A stretch of DNA of 64,000 nt from Chloroflexi bacterium ADurb.Bin180 (GTDB lineage: Bacteria; Chloroflexota; Anaerolineae; UBA2200), in assembly GCA_002070215.1 (NCBI GenBank), contig MWCV01000006.1, positions 34,227 through 98,226 on the forward strand, read 5' to 3'. The translations under genes and the position numbers were made by a program. The notes under the pieces were generated by a model, which made no database searches, had not been told where the DNA came from, and saw only the letters and a program-made list of their open reading frames with translations. Below, piece by piece: positions 45,369 to 52,941 of this stretch (positions are counted from its first letter, which is position 1; the number at the start of each line of letters is the position of its first letter).

Positions 45369-46225
45369 ACGAGCTCAGAATCGGCCTGGCGCAGATTGAC
45401 TCTGTTCTGGGCGAACCGACCAAGAACCTCGAATTGCATCGCCAGGCCATCGAGCAGGCCAGGCAGCAGCAAGTTCAACTGCTGTGTTTCCCCGAGTTGT
45501 CGCTCACCGGCTATATGCTCAAGGATCTGGTGCCGAGCGTCGCCATGCCGGCTGATCCCGCTCACCCTGTTCTAGCGCCGCTTGTTGCGGCCAGCACGGA
45601 TTTGGACCTGGTGTTTGGCTTTGTCGAAGAGGATGAGCGCCATCGCTACTACATCGCCTCAGCCTATTGCTCGGGTGGGCATATCCTCCATGTGCACCGC
45701 AAAGTCTACCTCACCTCCTACGGCCTGTTCGAAGAGGGGCGGTTTTTCGCCGCCGGCGACCGTTTCCGCGCCTTCGATACCCGCTATGGACGCGTCGGCT
45801 TGCTCATCTGTGAGGATTTCTGGCATATGAGCGCTCCCTATGCTCTCTGGATGGATGGCGCGGACCTTCTGCTGCTGATGTCGGCCAGCCCCGGCCGAGG
45901 CCTGGGGCCAGAACCTTCCCTCGAGACCTCGCGTTCGGTGGAGGTCGTCAACCAGGCCTACGCTGCGCTCATGACCGCTTTTGTCCTGCACTGCAATCGG
46001 GCAGGGTTTGAGGACGGCGTGAACTTTTGGGGCGGCTCAACCGTATTTGGTCCGGATGGCCGACTCGTTGCCCGGGCACCCTACTTCGAGTCTGCTCTGC
46101 TGACAGCTACCCTTGACCTCAATGCGCTGCGCCGAGTGCGTCAGCAGCTACCGCTCCTGCGTGATGAACGACCAGAGTTGCTGTGTCGTGAGATCGAGCG
46201 CAACAGAATGCTCAGCGAGGAATGA
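45365..46225 (+). CDS. Nitrilase-family amidohydrolase, probable glutaminase partner of NAD synthetase
   Basis: A 286-residue carbon-nitrogen hydrolase with the complete catalytic triad E44 (CFPELSLTGY), K113 (HRKVYL) and C149 (LLICEDFWH). It starts at a GTG overlapping the lgt stop (GTGA). The ammonia-dependent NAD synthetase gene follows 46 bases later. In many bacteria these two activities are fused in one glutamine-dependent NadE; here they appear split, so this protein probably supplies ammonia from glutamine. Confidence 0.88.
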   Translation: MNELRIGLAQIDSVLGEPTKNLELHRQAIEQARQQQVQLLCFPELSLTGYMLKDLVPSVAMPADPAHPVLAPLVAASTDLDLVFGFVEEDERHRYYIASAYCSGGHILHVHRKVYLTSYGLFEEGRFFAAGDRFRAFDTRYGRVGLLICEDFWHMSAPYALWMDGADLLLLMSASPGRGLGPEPSLETSRSVEVVNQAYAALMTAFVLHCNRAGFEDGVNFWGGSTVFGPDGRLVARAPYFESALLTATLDLNALRRVRQQLPLLRDERPELLCREIERNRMLSEE

Positions 46226-46271
46226 CCTTTTGACTCGCTCCGACGAGCCAGCGTCTCCCGTTGGAGGGCCT

Positions 46272-47102
46272 ATGCCAGTGGCTGCTCAACTAGAGTTGAA
46301 TACCGATGTGACCCGGCAGGTCCTGGTCAAGTTCCTGAAAGAAGAGCTGGGCCGTTGTGGCTATACCAGGGCAGTGCTCAACCTGTCTGGCGGTCTCGAC
46401 TCGGCTTTGTCTTGCTTCCTGATTGCCGAAGCGCTCGGTGGTGACAATGTGCTTACCCTGATCCTACCCTATCGCACCAGCGCCCCGGACAGCACCGAAC
46501 ACGCTGTCGAGGTAGCCAGACTAACCGGGGTGAATCACCGGATCATTGACATCACTCCAATGGTCGATCCTTACCTCAGCCTGTACCCGGAGATGGACGG
46601 CGTCCGCAAAGGCAACGTGATGGCCCGTATGAGGATGATCGTCCTCTACGACCATACGGTGTCATGGAAAGGCCTGGCCATCGGCACAAGCAACAAGACC
46701 GAACTACTGCTGGGCTACGGCACCATCTTTGGGGACATGGCATCGGCTGTCAATCCATTAGGCGACCTGTACAAGACCCAGGTGCGTCAGCTGGCGCGAG
46801 CAGTGGGAGTGCCCGAGTACATCCTGCAAAAGGCCCCCTCAGCCGACCTCTGGGCCGGCCAGACGGATGAGGGCGAGCTCGGTTTCACCTATGCCCGGGT
46901 AGATCAGTTGCTCTATCTGCTTGTGGATGAACGCTACAGCCGCGATGAGGTCATCGAGGCCGGCTTTGACGCCCAGTTCGTGGATACCGTGCTGCGCCGC
47001 ATCCGCACCTCGCAGTTCAAGCGCATGCCACCGATCATCGCCAAGCTTAGCCGACGCGACGTTTGGCACGATTTTCTCTATCCCCGCGACTGGGGCACCT
47101 AG
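46272..47102 (+). CDS. nadE: NAD+ synthetase (ammonia-dependent domain)
   Basis: A 276-residue N-type ATP pyrophosphatase with the P-loop LSGGLDSALS at about 38-47, IGTSNKTELLLGYGTIFGDMA and the KAPSADLWAGQTDEGELG region typical of NadE. It amidates nicotinate adenine dinucleotide. The ATG at 46272 is chosen because GGAGGG precedes it; the longer frame upstream overlaps the previous gene out of frame. It likely uses ammonia from the adjacent nitrilase-type protein. Confidence 0.93.
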   Translation: MPVAAQLELNTDVTRQVLVKFLKEELGRCGYTRAVLNLSGGLDSALSCFLIAEALGGDNVLTLILPYRTSAPDSTEHAVEVARLTGVNHRIIDITPMVDPYLSLYPEMDGVRKGNVMARMRMIVLYDHTVSWKGLAIGTSNKTELLLGYGTIFGDMASAVNPLGDLYKTQVRQLARAVGVPEYILQKAPSADLWAGQTDEGELGFTYARVDQLLYLLVDERYSRDEVIEAGFDAQFVDTVLRRIRTSQFKRMPPIIAKLSRRDVWHDFLYPRDWGT

Positions 47103-47106
47103 ACGG

Positions 47107-48333
47107 ATGGCGGCCAGGTCCCCCAACAGCAGTACTCCTGCTACCCAACACAACCTTCAGGTTCTCATGGGCCGCGCGATGCTCTATGGGCTGCGCGAGA
47201 ACATGGTCCGCACGATCTGGCAGCCGTTTGTGCTAAGCCTGGGTGCGTCGATGCCACTGCTTGGCTTCCTGGAGAGCCTGGGAGGATTCTGGGGGATCGT
47301 ACCTACGGCGATGCAGCCCTTGGGGGGTTGGATCTCTGACCGGCGAGGGCGCAAACCCCTCATTCTGCTGGGCACTGCACTCAGCACGGTCGGCCTGCTG
47401 GTGATGGTCATTGCCGGATGGACCAAGCAGTGGTTGTGGTTGCTGCCGGGCATTATTCTCCTGGGTTCTTTGGCCATTGCCATCCCGGCACTCGACAGTT
47501 CTGTCGCCGAGTCTACCCCTCCCAACGGCCGAGGCAGGGCCTTTGGCTTGACCAACACCTTCTATGCGCTCGCCGGCGTTCTGGCGCCGGCACTGGGAGG
47601 TTTTCTGGCCCAGCGCTACGGCTTCTTGAGCGTGCTTCTTACTGCAGTTGCCCTGGAGACCCTCACCCTCTCCGCCGTGGCCATTGTGATGCACGATACG
47701 ATGAGGCCCCAGGACCGCAAGGCACTGATTGGCCAGGAGTTTGTGGCTATGGTCAAGACCCTGCTCACTCCCCCGGCCAGACTCCGGCATTTCTACATCG
47801 CCATCACCTTCGACGCCATTGCCTACGGCGCTGGCTATGCGCTTCTCTATGGCTTGCTCAGCCGCACCTTTGGGTTCACTCCCTTTCAGCTTGGGCTGAT
47901 GGCCAGCGTCAGCTCCCTTACCTGGGCGGCTACACAGCTTTCATTCGGCAAAATGGTGGACAGGCACGGCACCGTACCGTTCATGCTTTTCTCCGAGATG
48001 CTGGCCGTGATGATCATGGTAGCCTGGCTCTTTGTTCACACCTTCCCCTCGTTTCTCGCCCTGCACGCACTCTGGGGCATCAATCTCGCTGCGTGGATGC
48101 CCTCCTTCCTGGCCTGGATGACGAACAGCTTTTCCGACGCCGAACGTGCCCAAGAGATGGGACGTATCGCTGCCTTTCGTGGGCTGATTGCCTTTCCCGC
48201 TCCCTACCTGGGTGGTGTGTTGTACGACTGGTTCGGCTTCCGCGGTCCGATCCTGTTCAACATTGTCATGGCTCTGGTGGTCATCGTCCTGTTCTGGAAA
48301 TGGGTGCGAGAGCCGGAAGTGCCAGTCGCCTGA
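47107..48333 (+). CDS. Major facilitator superfamily transporter
   Basis: A 408-residue membrane protein with about twelve helices. The MFS loop-2/3 signature is visible as GGWISDRRGRKPLILLG near residue 75, and a second-half equivalent is SFGKMVDRHGTVPFMLFSE. Substrate is unknown; it resembles drug or sugar efflux MFS proteins. The start is uncertain: ATG 47107 lies four bases after nadE, while ATG 47167 gives a shorter N-terminus that matches MFS better. It ends the operon, and the marR promoter begins nine bases after its stop. Confidence 0.85.
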   Translation: MAARSPNSSTPATQHNLQVLMGRAMLYGLRENMVRTIWQPFVLSLGASMPLLGFLESLGGFWGIVPTAMQPLGGWISDRRGRKPLILLGTALSTVGLLVMVIAGWTKQWLWLLPGIILLGSLAIAIPALDSSVAESTPPNGRGRAFGLTNTFYALAGVLAPALGGFLAQRYGFLSVLLTAVALETLTLSAVAIVMHDTMRPQDRKALIGQEFVAMVKTLLTPPARLRHFYIAITFDAIAYGAGYALLYGLLSRTFGFTPFQLGLMASVSSLTWAATQLSFGKMVDRHGTVPFMLFSEMLAVMIMVAWLFVHTFPSFLALHALWGINLAAWMPSFLAWMTNSFSDAERAQEMGRIAAFRGLIAFPAPYLGGVLYDWFGFRGPILFNIVMALVVIVLFWKWVREPEVPVA

Positions 48334-48341
48334 GCGCAGAG

Positions 48342-48370
48342 TTGACAGCCCCGTCCTCCGATGATATTCT
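48342..48370 (+). promoter_or_regulatory. Promoter of the marR-like gene
   Basis: A perfect TTGACA (48342-48347), a 17-bp spacer and TATTCT (48365-48370). Confidence 0.7.
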
Positions 48371-48383
48371 TAGCGTTGCTAAG
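48369..48383 (+). promoter_or_regulatory. Likely MarR operator overlapping the -10 box
   Basis: CTTAGC (48369-48374) and GCTAAG (48378-48383) form a palindrome with a GTT centre. It overlaps the end of the -10 and the predicted start site, the usual place for autorepression by MarR proteins. Confidence 0.5.
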
Positions 48384-48427
48384 CATCGAGCCATTCCACG
48401 CTCATCAACAGGGGGAGCACAGGCGTT

Positions 48428-48925
48428 GTGACTGACGAGTTCACTGCGGATGCCGTGACCACGATAGAACAACTGGTATTTCAGGTGGGTTGGCTGGAGC
48501 AGCGCCGCTTTGCGCAGGATGTAGCGGGCTTTGGACTCACTCCGGCACAGTTCTTTGTTCTCCGCGCCATTCTCGGGCACGACTCACTCCCTACGATGGG
48601 CACTCTGGCCTACGATACTCTGCAGCACTGTGCTACGATCAGCGGCATCGTTGACCGTCTGGAAAAGATGGGCCTGGTCGTTCGCGTGAGGGACCAGCAG
48701 GACCGGCGACAGATGCTGGTTAAGCTCACCCCTGCAGGTCGTGATGTGCTGGCACGGGTCCGTCAGAGCCGCGAGAAGCGCCTCATCGACACCTTTGCCT
48801 TGCTCTCCCCGGAGCAGGCCTCCACGCTGCTGACCCTTCTCCGAACCTACCTGGAGGCTTTTCGTCAACAATACGATGATGCGACCGGCGGGGAGCCCAT
48901 TCCCCGGGCAGGCGAGCCGTGCTAA
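48428..48925 (+). CDS. MarR-family transcriptional regulator
   Basis: A 165-residue winged-helix regulator. The helix-turn-helix is in LAYDTLQHCATISGIVDRLEKMGLV, and the wing in RDQQDRRQMLVKLTPAGRDVL, both standard for MarR. It starts at GTG 48428 with GGGGGAG upstream. The TAA overlaps the ATG of the endonuclease III gene (TAATG), so the two are translationally coupled. Likely autoregulated through the palindrome at its promoter; the MFS transporter upstream is another candidate target. Confidence 0.9.
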   Translation: MTDEFTADAVTTIEQLVFQVGWLEQRRFAQDVAGFGLTPAQFFVLRAILGHDSLPTMGTLAYDTLQHCATISGIVDRLEKMGLVVRVRDQQDRRQMLVKLTPAGRDVLARVRQSREKRLIDTFALLSPEQASTLLTLLRTYLEAFRQQYDDATGGEPIPRAGEPC

Positions 48926-49617
48926 TGCCTCCTGGCAGCAGCGCGACCCCTCAGGAGCAAGCACAGGCCGTATTCCACCGCCTGCAACACCTGTACGGTG
49001 ACCCGCCATCTTTCCCCCGGCTTGATCCCATCTCGGAGCTGGTATGCACCATCATCAGTCAGAATACCAACGACCGACTCAGGGACCAGGCCTACAAAAC
49101 CCTGCGCCAGCGCTTTCCTACCTGGGAACAGGTGCGGGACGCACCAGAGGACCAGGTCGTAGGGGCAATTCAAGTGGCGGGGCTGGGGCAGACCAAGGGT
49201 CCCCACATCCAGAGTGCCCTGCGGCGCATCACCACTGAACGAGGCAGGCTCGAGCTCGAGTTCCTTCGTGGGATGCCGGTCGAGGAGGCCAAGGGATGGC
49301 TCACTGCTATGAAAGGAGTGGGACCCAAGACAGCGGCCATCGTGCTCTTGTTCTCGTTGGATAGGCCTGCTTTTCCAGTCGACACGCATATCCATCGCGT
49401 GAGCAGACGGCTGGGATTGGTGCCGCAATCAACTTCGAGGGAGAAGGCACACCAACTGCTGGAGCAGCTGATGCCGCCGGAGACGTACTACCCTTTGCAT
49501 CTCAATCTGATTCGCCACGGCCGTGAGGTGTGCGTTGCGCGCAAGCCACGCTGCGACCAGTGCCCCCTGCGCGACCTTTGCCAGTACTATTCCTCGATCA
49601 CAGTTCCTCAGGAGTAA
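48925..49617 (+). CDS. nth: Endonuclease III-type DNA glycosylase/AP lyase
   Basis: A 230-residue HhH-GPD enzyme for base-excision repair. The helix-hairpin-helix KGVGPKTAAIV carries the catalytic lysine K135, D153 is in FPVDTHIHRV, and the [4Fe-4S] cluster ligands are C203, C210, C213 and C219 (CX6CX2CX5C). Start ATG overlaps the marR stop. Its 3' end overlaps the convergent epmA-like gene by 20 bases. Confidence 0.93.
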   Translation: MPPGSSATPQEQAQAVFHRLQHLYGDPPSFPRLDPISELVCTIISQNTNDRLRDQAYKTLRQRFPTWEQVRDAPEDQVVGAIQVAGLGQTKGPHIQSALRRITTERGRLELEFLRGMPVEEAKGWLTAMKGVGPKTAAIVLLFSLDRPAFPVDTHIHRVSRRLGLVPQSTSREKAHQLLEQLMPPETYYPLHLNLIRHGREVCVARKPRCDQCPLRDLCQYYSSITVPQE

Positions 49618-50521
49618 AGGCCACCACATCGTCGATGCTGTCGGTGTCATGCATCAGCATCACCAGGCGGTCTACGCCCAGAGCGATCCCGGCGCACGGC
49701 GGCATGTCCTGCAGCTCCTCCAGGAACTTGACGGCCAGGGGATAGGGCGGTTTGCCGCTTGAGCGGCGGTAGGCCTCCTCTGCCTCAAAGCGCCGGCTCT
49801 GCTCTGCCGGGTCGACCAGCTCAGAGAAGCCATTGGCCAGTTCCAGCCCCGCGATGTAGAGCTCAAAGCGTTCGGCCACCGATGGGTTATCGGCCCTCAG
49901 CCGCGCCAGCGACCCGCGTGACGCGGGGTAGTCGTAGAGGAATGTCGGCACTGGATGGCCCAGCAGGGGCTCAATGTCGCGCACCATACGCTCATCAAAG
50001 GTCCCTTCGCCGAGTGCATCCTCGGCCGAGACACCAGAATAGTGCTGGTAGGCCTCTTCGACGGTCAGCCGGTGCCATTGAGCGGCCAGCCGTATCGCCT
50101 GTCCCTGATAAGTCAGGGTGCGTCGTTTCATTACGCGGCGAACAACGCCTGTCACCAGTGCTTCCGTCTCGTCCATCAGGCTGGTGTAGTCTGCCCCGGC
50201 CCTGTACCATTCGAGCATGGTGAATTCAGAGATGTGACGGCGGCCTCGTTCTCCCGCCCGCCAGCAATGGCAAATCTGAAAGACCCGAGGATAGCCCGCA
50301 GCGACCAGCCGCTTCATGCACAGTTCGGGCGAGGCGTGAAGGAACCAGCCATCGGCCGGAATTGCATCGATGTGCGATTCCGGCGCGGGGGCGGGGATAC
50401 GGAACGGCGTCTCAACTTCCAGATACTGGCGTGTCCGGAAGAAATCTCGGAGCGCGTTGATGGTGGCGGCCCGGGTTTCCAGCGCTCTCTTCCGGCTGGC
50501 CAGCCGCCAGTTGGTCACCAA
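49598..50521 (-). CDS. epmA: EF-P lysyl ligase, LysRS-like (EpmA/PoxA/GenX)
   Basis: A 307-residue class II synthetase core without an anticodon-binding domain, beginning near RAATINALRDFFRTRQYLEVETP. Motif 2 is FQICHCWRAGERGRRHISEFTMLEWYR, and motif 3 is GIALGVDRLVMLM. EpmA attaches (R)-beta-lysine to a lysine of elongation factor P. The efp gene lies directly upstream (three-base gap), which strongly supports the role. The partner aminomutase EpmB is not in the window. Start is TTG 50521 or GTG 50518. Confidence 0.9.
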   Translation of the reverse strand: MVTNWRLASRKRALETRAATINALRDFFRTRQYLEVETPFRIPAPAPESHIDAIPADGWFLHASPELCMKRLVAAGYPRVFQICHCWRAGERGRRHISEFTMLEWYRAGADYTSLMDETEALVTGVVRRVMKRRTLTYQGQAIRLAAQWHRLTVEEAYQHYSGVSAEDALGEGTFDERMVRDIEPLLGHPVPTFLYDYPASRGSLARLRADNPSVAERFELYIAGLELANGFSELVDPAEQSRRFEAEEAYRRSSGKPPYPLAVKFLEELQDMPPCAGIALGVDRLVMLMHDTDSIDDVVAFTPEEL

Positions 50522-50524
50522 GCG

Positions 50525-51088
50525 CTACCCCTTCACGCGGGTTACGTAGGAGCCTGTACGGGTGTCTATCTGGACCAGCTCACCCTCATTGACGAACGGG
50601 GGCACTTTCATCTGCAGCCCGGTTTCCAGCGTCACTGTCTTGAGATCCGAGCTGGAGGTGTCTCCCTTGGCCCAGGGAGCGCTTTTGACCACGCGGAGGT
50701 TGACAAAGTTGGGCACATTCACGCCGATGGGACGGTCCTGGAAAAAGAGCACTTCGACCGAAACGTTGTCGATCAGGTAATTGGCCGCATCGCCCAGTGC
50801 ATCTTCGGCGATGCCCATCTGCTCAAACGATTTGGTGTCCATAAAGTGGTAGGTGCCACTCTCGTGGTACAGGTACTGCATGGTGCGTTGCTCGAGAATG
50901 GCCTGCTCCAGCGACTCGCCAGAACGGTAGGTTCGGTCGATGATGCTGCCGTTCAGCATGTTCCGCAGGCGGGTGCGGTAAATGCCCTGCCCTTTGCCCG
51001 GTTTGGTGAACTCGAACGAGATGACGGTATAAGGTTCATTGTCGATAGCAATGGTCAGCCCTTTGCGCAGATCAGATACAGTGTACAT
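50525..51088 (-). CDS. efp: Translation elongation factor P
   Basis: A 187-residue three-domain factor (KOW-like N-domain, two OB domains). The modification loop reads FTKPGKGQG, placing a lysine (K32) where E. coli EF-P carries the EpmA-modified K34. EF-P relieves stalling at polyproline stretches, which are frequent in the Pro/Thr linkers of this window. The C-terminal GELVQIDTRTGSYVTRVKG is standard. It is first in the efp-epmA operon. Confidence 0.96.
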   Translation of the reverse strand: MYTVSDLRKGLTIAIDNEPYTVISFEFTKPGKGQGIYRTRLRNMLNGSIIDRTYRSGESLEQAILEQRTMQYLYHESGTYHFMDTKSFEQMGIAEDALGDAANYLIDNVSVEVLFFQDRPIGVNVPNFVNLRVVKSAPWAKGDTSSSDLKTVTLETGLQMKVPPFVNEGELVQIDTRTGSYVTRVKG

Positions 51089-51137
51089 CTCTAGAAACCC
51101 TCTTCTTTAGAATGAGCAGTACAATTGCAGTCTGATT

Positions 51138-51166
51138 ATGATAGCATGCCCCCGCAGTTTAGGCAA
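51138..51166 (-). promoter_or_regulatory. Promoter of efp-epmA
   Basis: On the minus strand TTGCCT (51161-51166), a 17-bp spacer and TATCAT (51138-51143) preceded by TGC, an extended -10. Confidence 0.6.
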
Positions 51167-51195
51167 GCCTTCACTATCGTTCACGAGGAGTTTAT

Positions 51196-52152
51196 ATGGT
51201 TCAATACGCCATTGAAACCGAGAATATGGTGCGCATCTTTGGACAAGTGCGCGCTGTCGACGGCATCTCGATGCGCGTTCCGGCAGGGGCGATCTTTGGC
51301 TTTCTTGGGCCCAACGGTGCCGGCAAGACCACCACACTGAGGCTTTTGCTCGGTCTACTGGAACTCAACGGCGGTTCGGCTCGAGTGCTCGGATACGACG
51401 TGGCAACTCAGGCGGCATCGATCCGTGAGCACACTGGCGTGCTGCTGGAAAATGACGGACTCTACGGCCGGCTGACGGTGTATGACAATCTCGACTTTAT
51501 GGGGCAGGTCTACCACCTGCCGCCCCGGCAGCGGCAAGAACGAATCCGCCAGTTGCTCGAGCACCTGGGCCTGTGGGAGCGGCGCGACGCTGACGTAACC
51601 AAACTCTCCAAGGGGATGAAGCAGAAGGTGGCCGTGGCCAGGGCTCTGCTGCACCGCCCGAGCCTGGTATTCCTCGATGAGCCATCGGCTGGATTGGACC
51701 CGGTAGCGGCCGTGGCGCTACGTCAGGACATTCAGAACCTCGCCCGCCAGGAAGGGACCACGGTCTTTTTGACCACTCACAACCTCGCCGAGGCCGAGAG
51801 GATCTGTGACCTGGTGGGAGTCATCCGCAAAGGCCAGTTGCTGGCTCTGGCTGCTCCTTCCCAGCTGCGCGACAGCACCTCCGGAACCACCGTCCACTTC
51901 TCTGGTCAGGGGTTTTCGCAGCCCGTCCTCGACAGGCTGTGCGCTCTGCCCTTTGTGCGGTCGGCTACGGTCGCAGGTGACCAACTGCAGGTCGAACTCG
52001 GCTCTGGCGGAGCAGTGCCCGAGCTGGTCGCCCTTCTGGTACAGGAGGGAGTGCAGATTGATGAAGTGCATAAAGGCAGTGGCAGTCTTGAAGAAGCTTT
52101 TGTCACCCTGATGCAGGAGAACCAGGAGCGCGGCGGGGAGGGCCTCTCATGA
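51196..52152 (+). CDS. ABC-2 type exporter ATPase (CcmA/DrrA-like)
   Basis: A 318-residue ATPase with Walker A GPNGAGKTT near residue 35, signature LSKGMKQKVAVARAL near 140, Walker B LVFLDEPSAGLDPVA and switch His in FLTTHNLAEA, followed by a C-terminal regulatory region of about 100 residues. It pairs with the permease that overlaps its stop by four bases (ATGA). CGAGGAGT precedes the ATG. Substrate unknown; drug or polysaccharide export are common for this class. Confidence 0.92.
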   Translation: MVQYAIETENMVRIFGQVRAVDGISMRVPAGAIFGFLGPNGAGKTTTLRLLLGLLELNGGSARVLGYDVATQAASIREHTGVLLENDGLYGRLTVYDNLDFMGQVYHLPPRQRQERIRQLLEHLGLWERRDADVTKLSKGMKQKVAVARALLHRPSLVFLDEPSAGLDPVAAVALRQDIQNLARQEGTTVFLTTHNLAEAERICDLVGVIRKGQLLALAAPSQLRDSTSGTTVHFSGQGFSQPVLDRLCALPFVRSATVAGDQLQVELGSGGAVPELVALLVQEGVQIDEVHKGSGSLEEAFVTLMQENQERGGEGLS

Positions 52153-52889
52153 ACGACATACTCATCGTCATGGTCAAGGAACTCAAAGAGTTCTGGAGAG
52201 CGAGAGGGGGCATGCGCTCCAGGCTGGTCTCTTTCCTGCCCATCTTTTTCGTCTTTGGAGTATTCTGGCCTCTTCAGGGGCGCGAGGCCTGGACCAGCGT
52301 ACCGTTCCTGCCAGGCATGCTGTTCATGCTCCTGCCCCTCACCCTGGCCGGCAGCACGGCGGCAGATAGTTTTGCCGGTGAACGTGAGCGTCATACACTA
52401 GAGACGTTGCTGTCGACTCGCCTCTCGGACCGTGATATCTATGCCGGCAAAGTACTGGCCACTACGCTCTACTGCACCGGCCTGGTCTGGGCTTGCGCCT
52501 TGATTGCCCTCATCACACTCAATCTCACGCGCGGTAACGAACCCATCTTCTGGTATGCAGGCATCTCCTGGCTGCTGATCATTGTCGGAACTCTGCTTCT
52601 GGCCGTGCTCATGACGGCCATTGGTGTGCTCGTCTCTCTGCGCGCCGCCACTGTCCGAGCGGCGGCCCAGACCTTTAGCCTGATTACTCTGGTCGTCTTT
52701 GTCGGGGTGCCTCTGCTGGTCCAGTTTCTGCCCGCTTCGGTGCAACTGGCCCTGGCGCAGGCTCTCACCACCTCCGATATGACCCTTGTGGCCATTCTGG
52801 CTGGCGTCGTCATTGCCATTGCTGACCTAGTCTTGCTGGCACTGGGCACTGCCCGATTTCAACGTACTCGACTGATCCTCGAAGAGTAG
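52149..52889 (+). CDS. ABC-2 type exporter permease
   Basis: A 246-residue membrane protein with six helices. The cytoplasmic phrase GERERHTLETLLSTRLSDRDIYAGK near residue 77 is the ABC-2 permease hallmark. It forms a two-gene exporter with the upstream ATPase. A terminator follows at once. Confidence 0.88.
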   Translation: MNDILIVMVKELKEFWRARGGMRSRLVSFLPIFFVFGVFWPLQGREAWTSVPFLPGMLFMLLPLTLAGSTAADSFAGERERHTLETLLSTRLSDRDIYAGKVLATTLYCTGLVWACALIALITLNLTRGNEPIFWYAGISWLLIIVGTLLLAVLMTAIGVLVSLRAATVRAAAQTFSLITLVVFVGVPLLVQFLPASVQLALAQALTTSDMTLVAILAGVVIAIADLVLLALGTARFQRTRLILEE

Positions 52890-52900
52890 CCAACAGACAA

Positions 52901-52932
52901 AAGCCCCCGCCTCGTCAGTGAGGCGGGGGCTT
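52901..52932. terminator. 13-bp hairpin terminator between convergent genes
   Basis: Bases 52901-52913 pair perfectly with 52920-52932 around GTCAGT, nine G-C pairs included. TTCTTC follows on the plus strand, and on the minus strand TTTTGTC follows. Confidence 0.85.
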
Positions 52933-52941
52933 CTTCGATGG

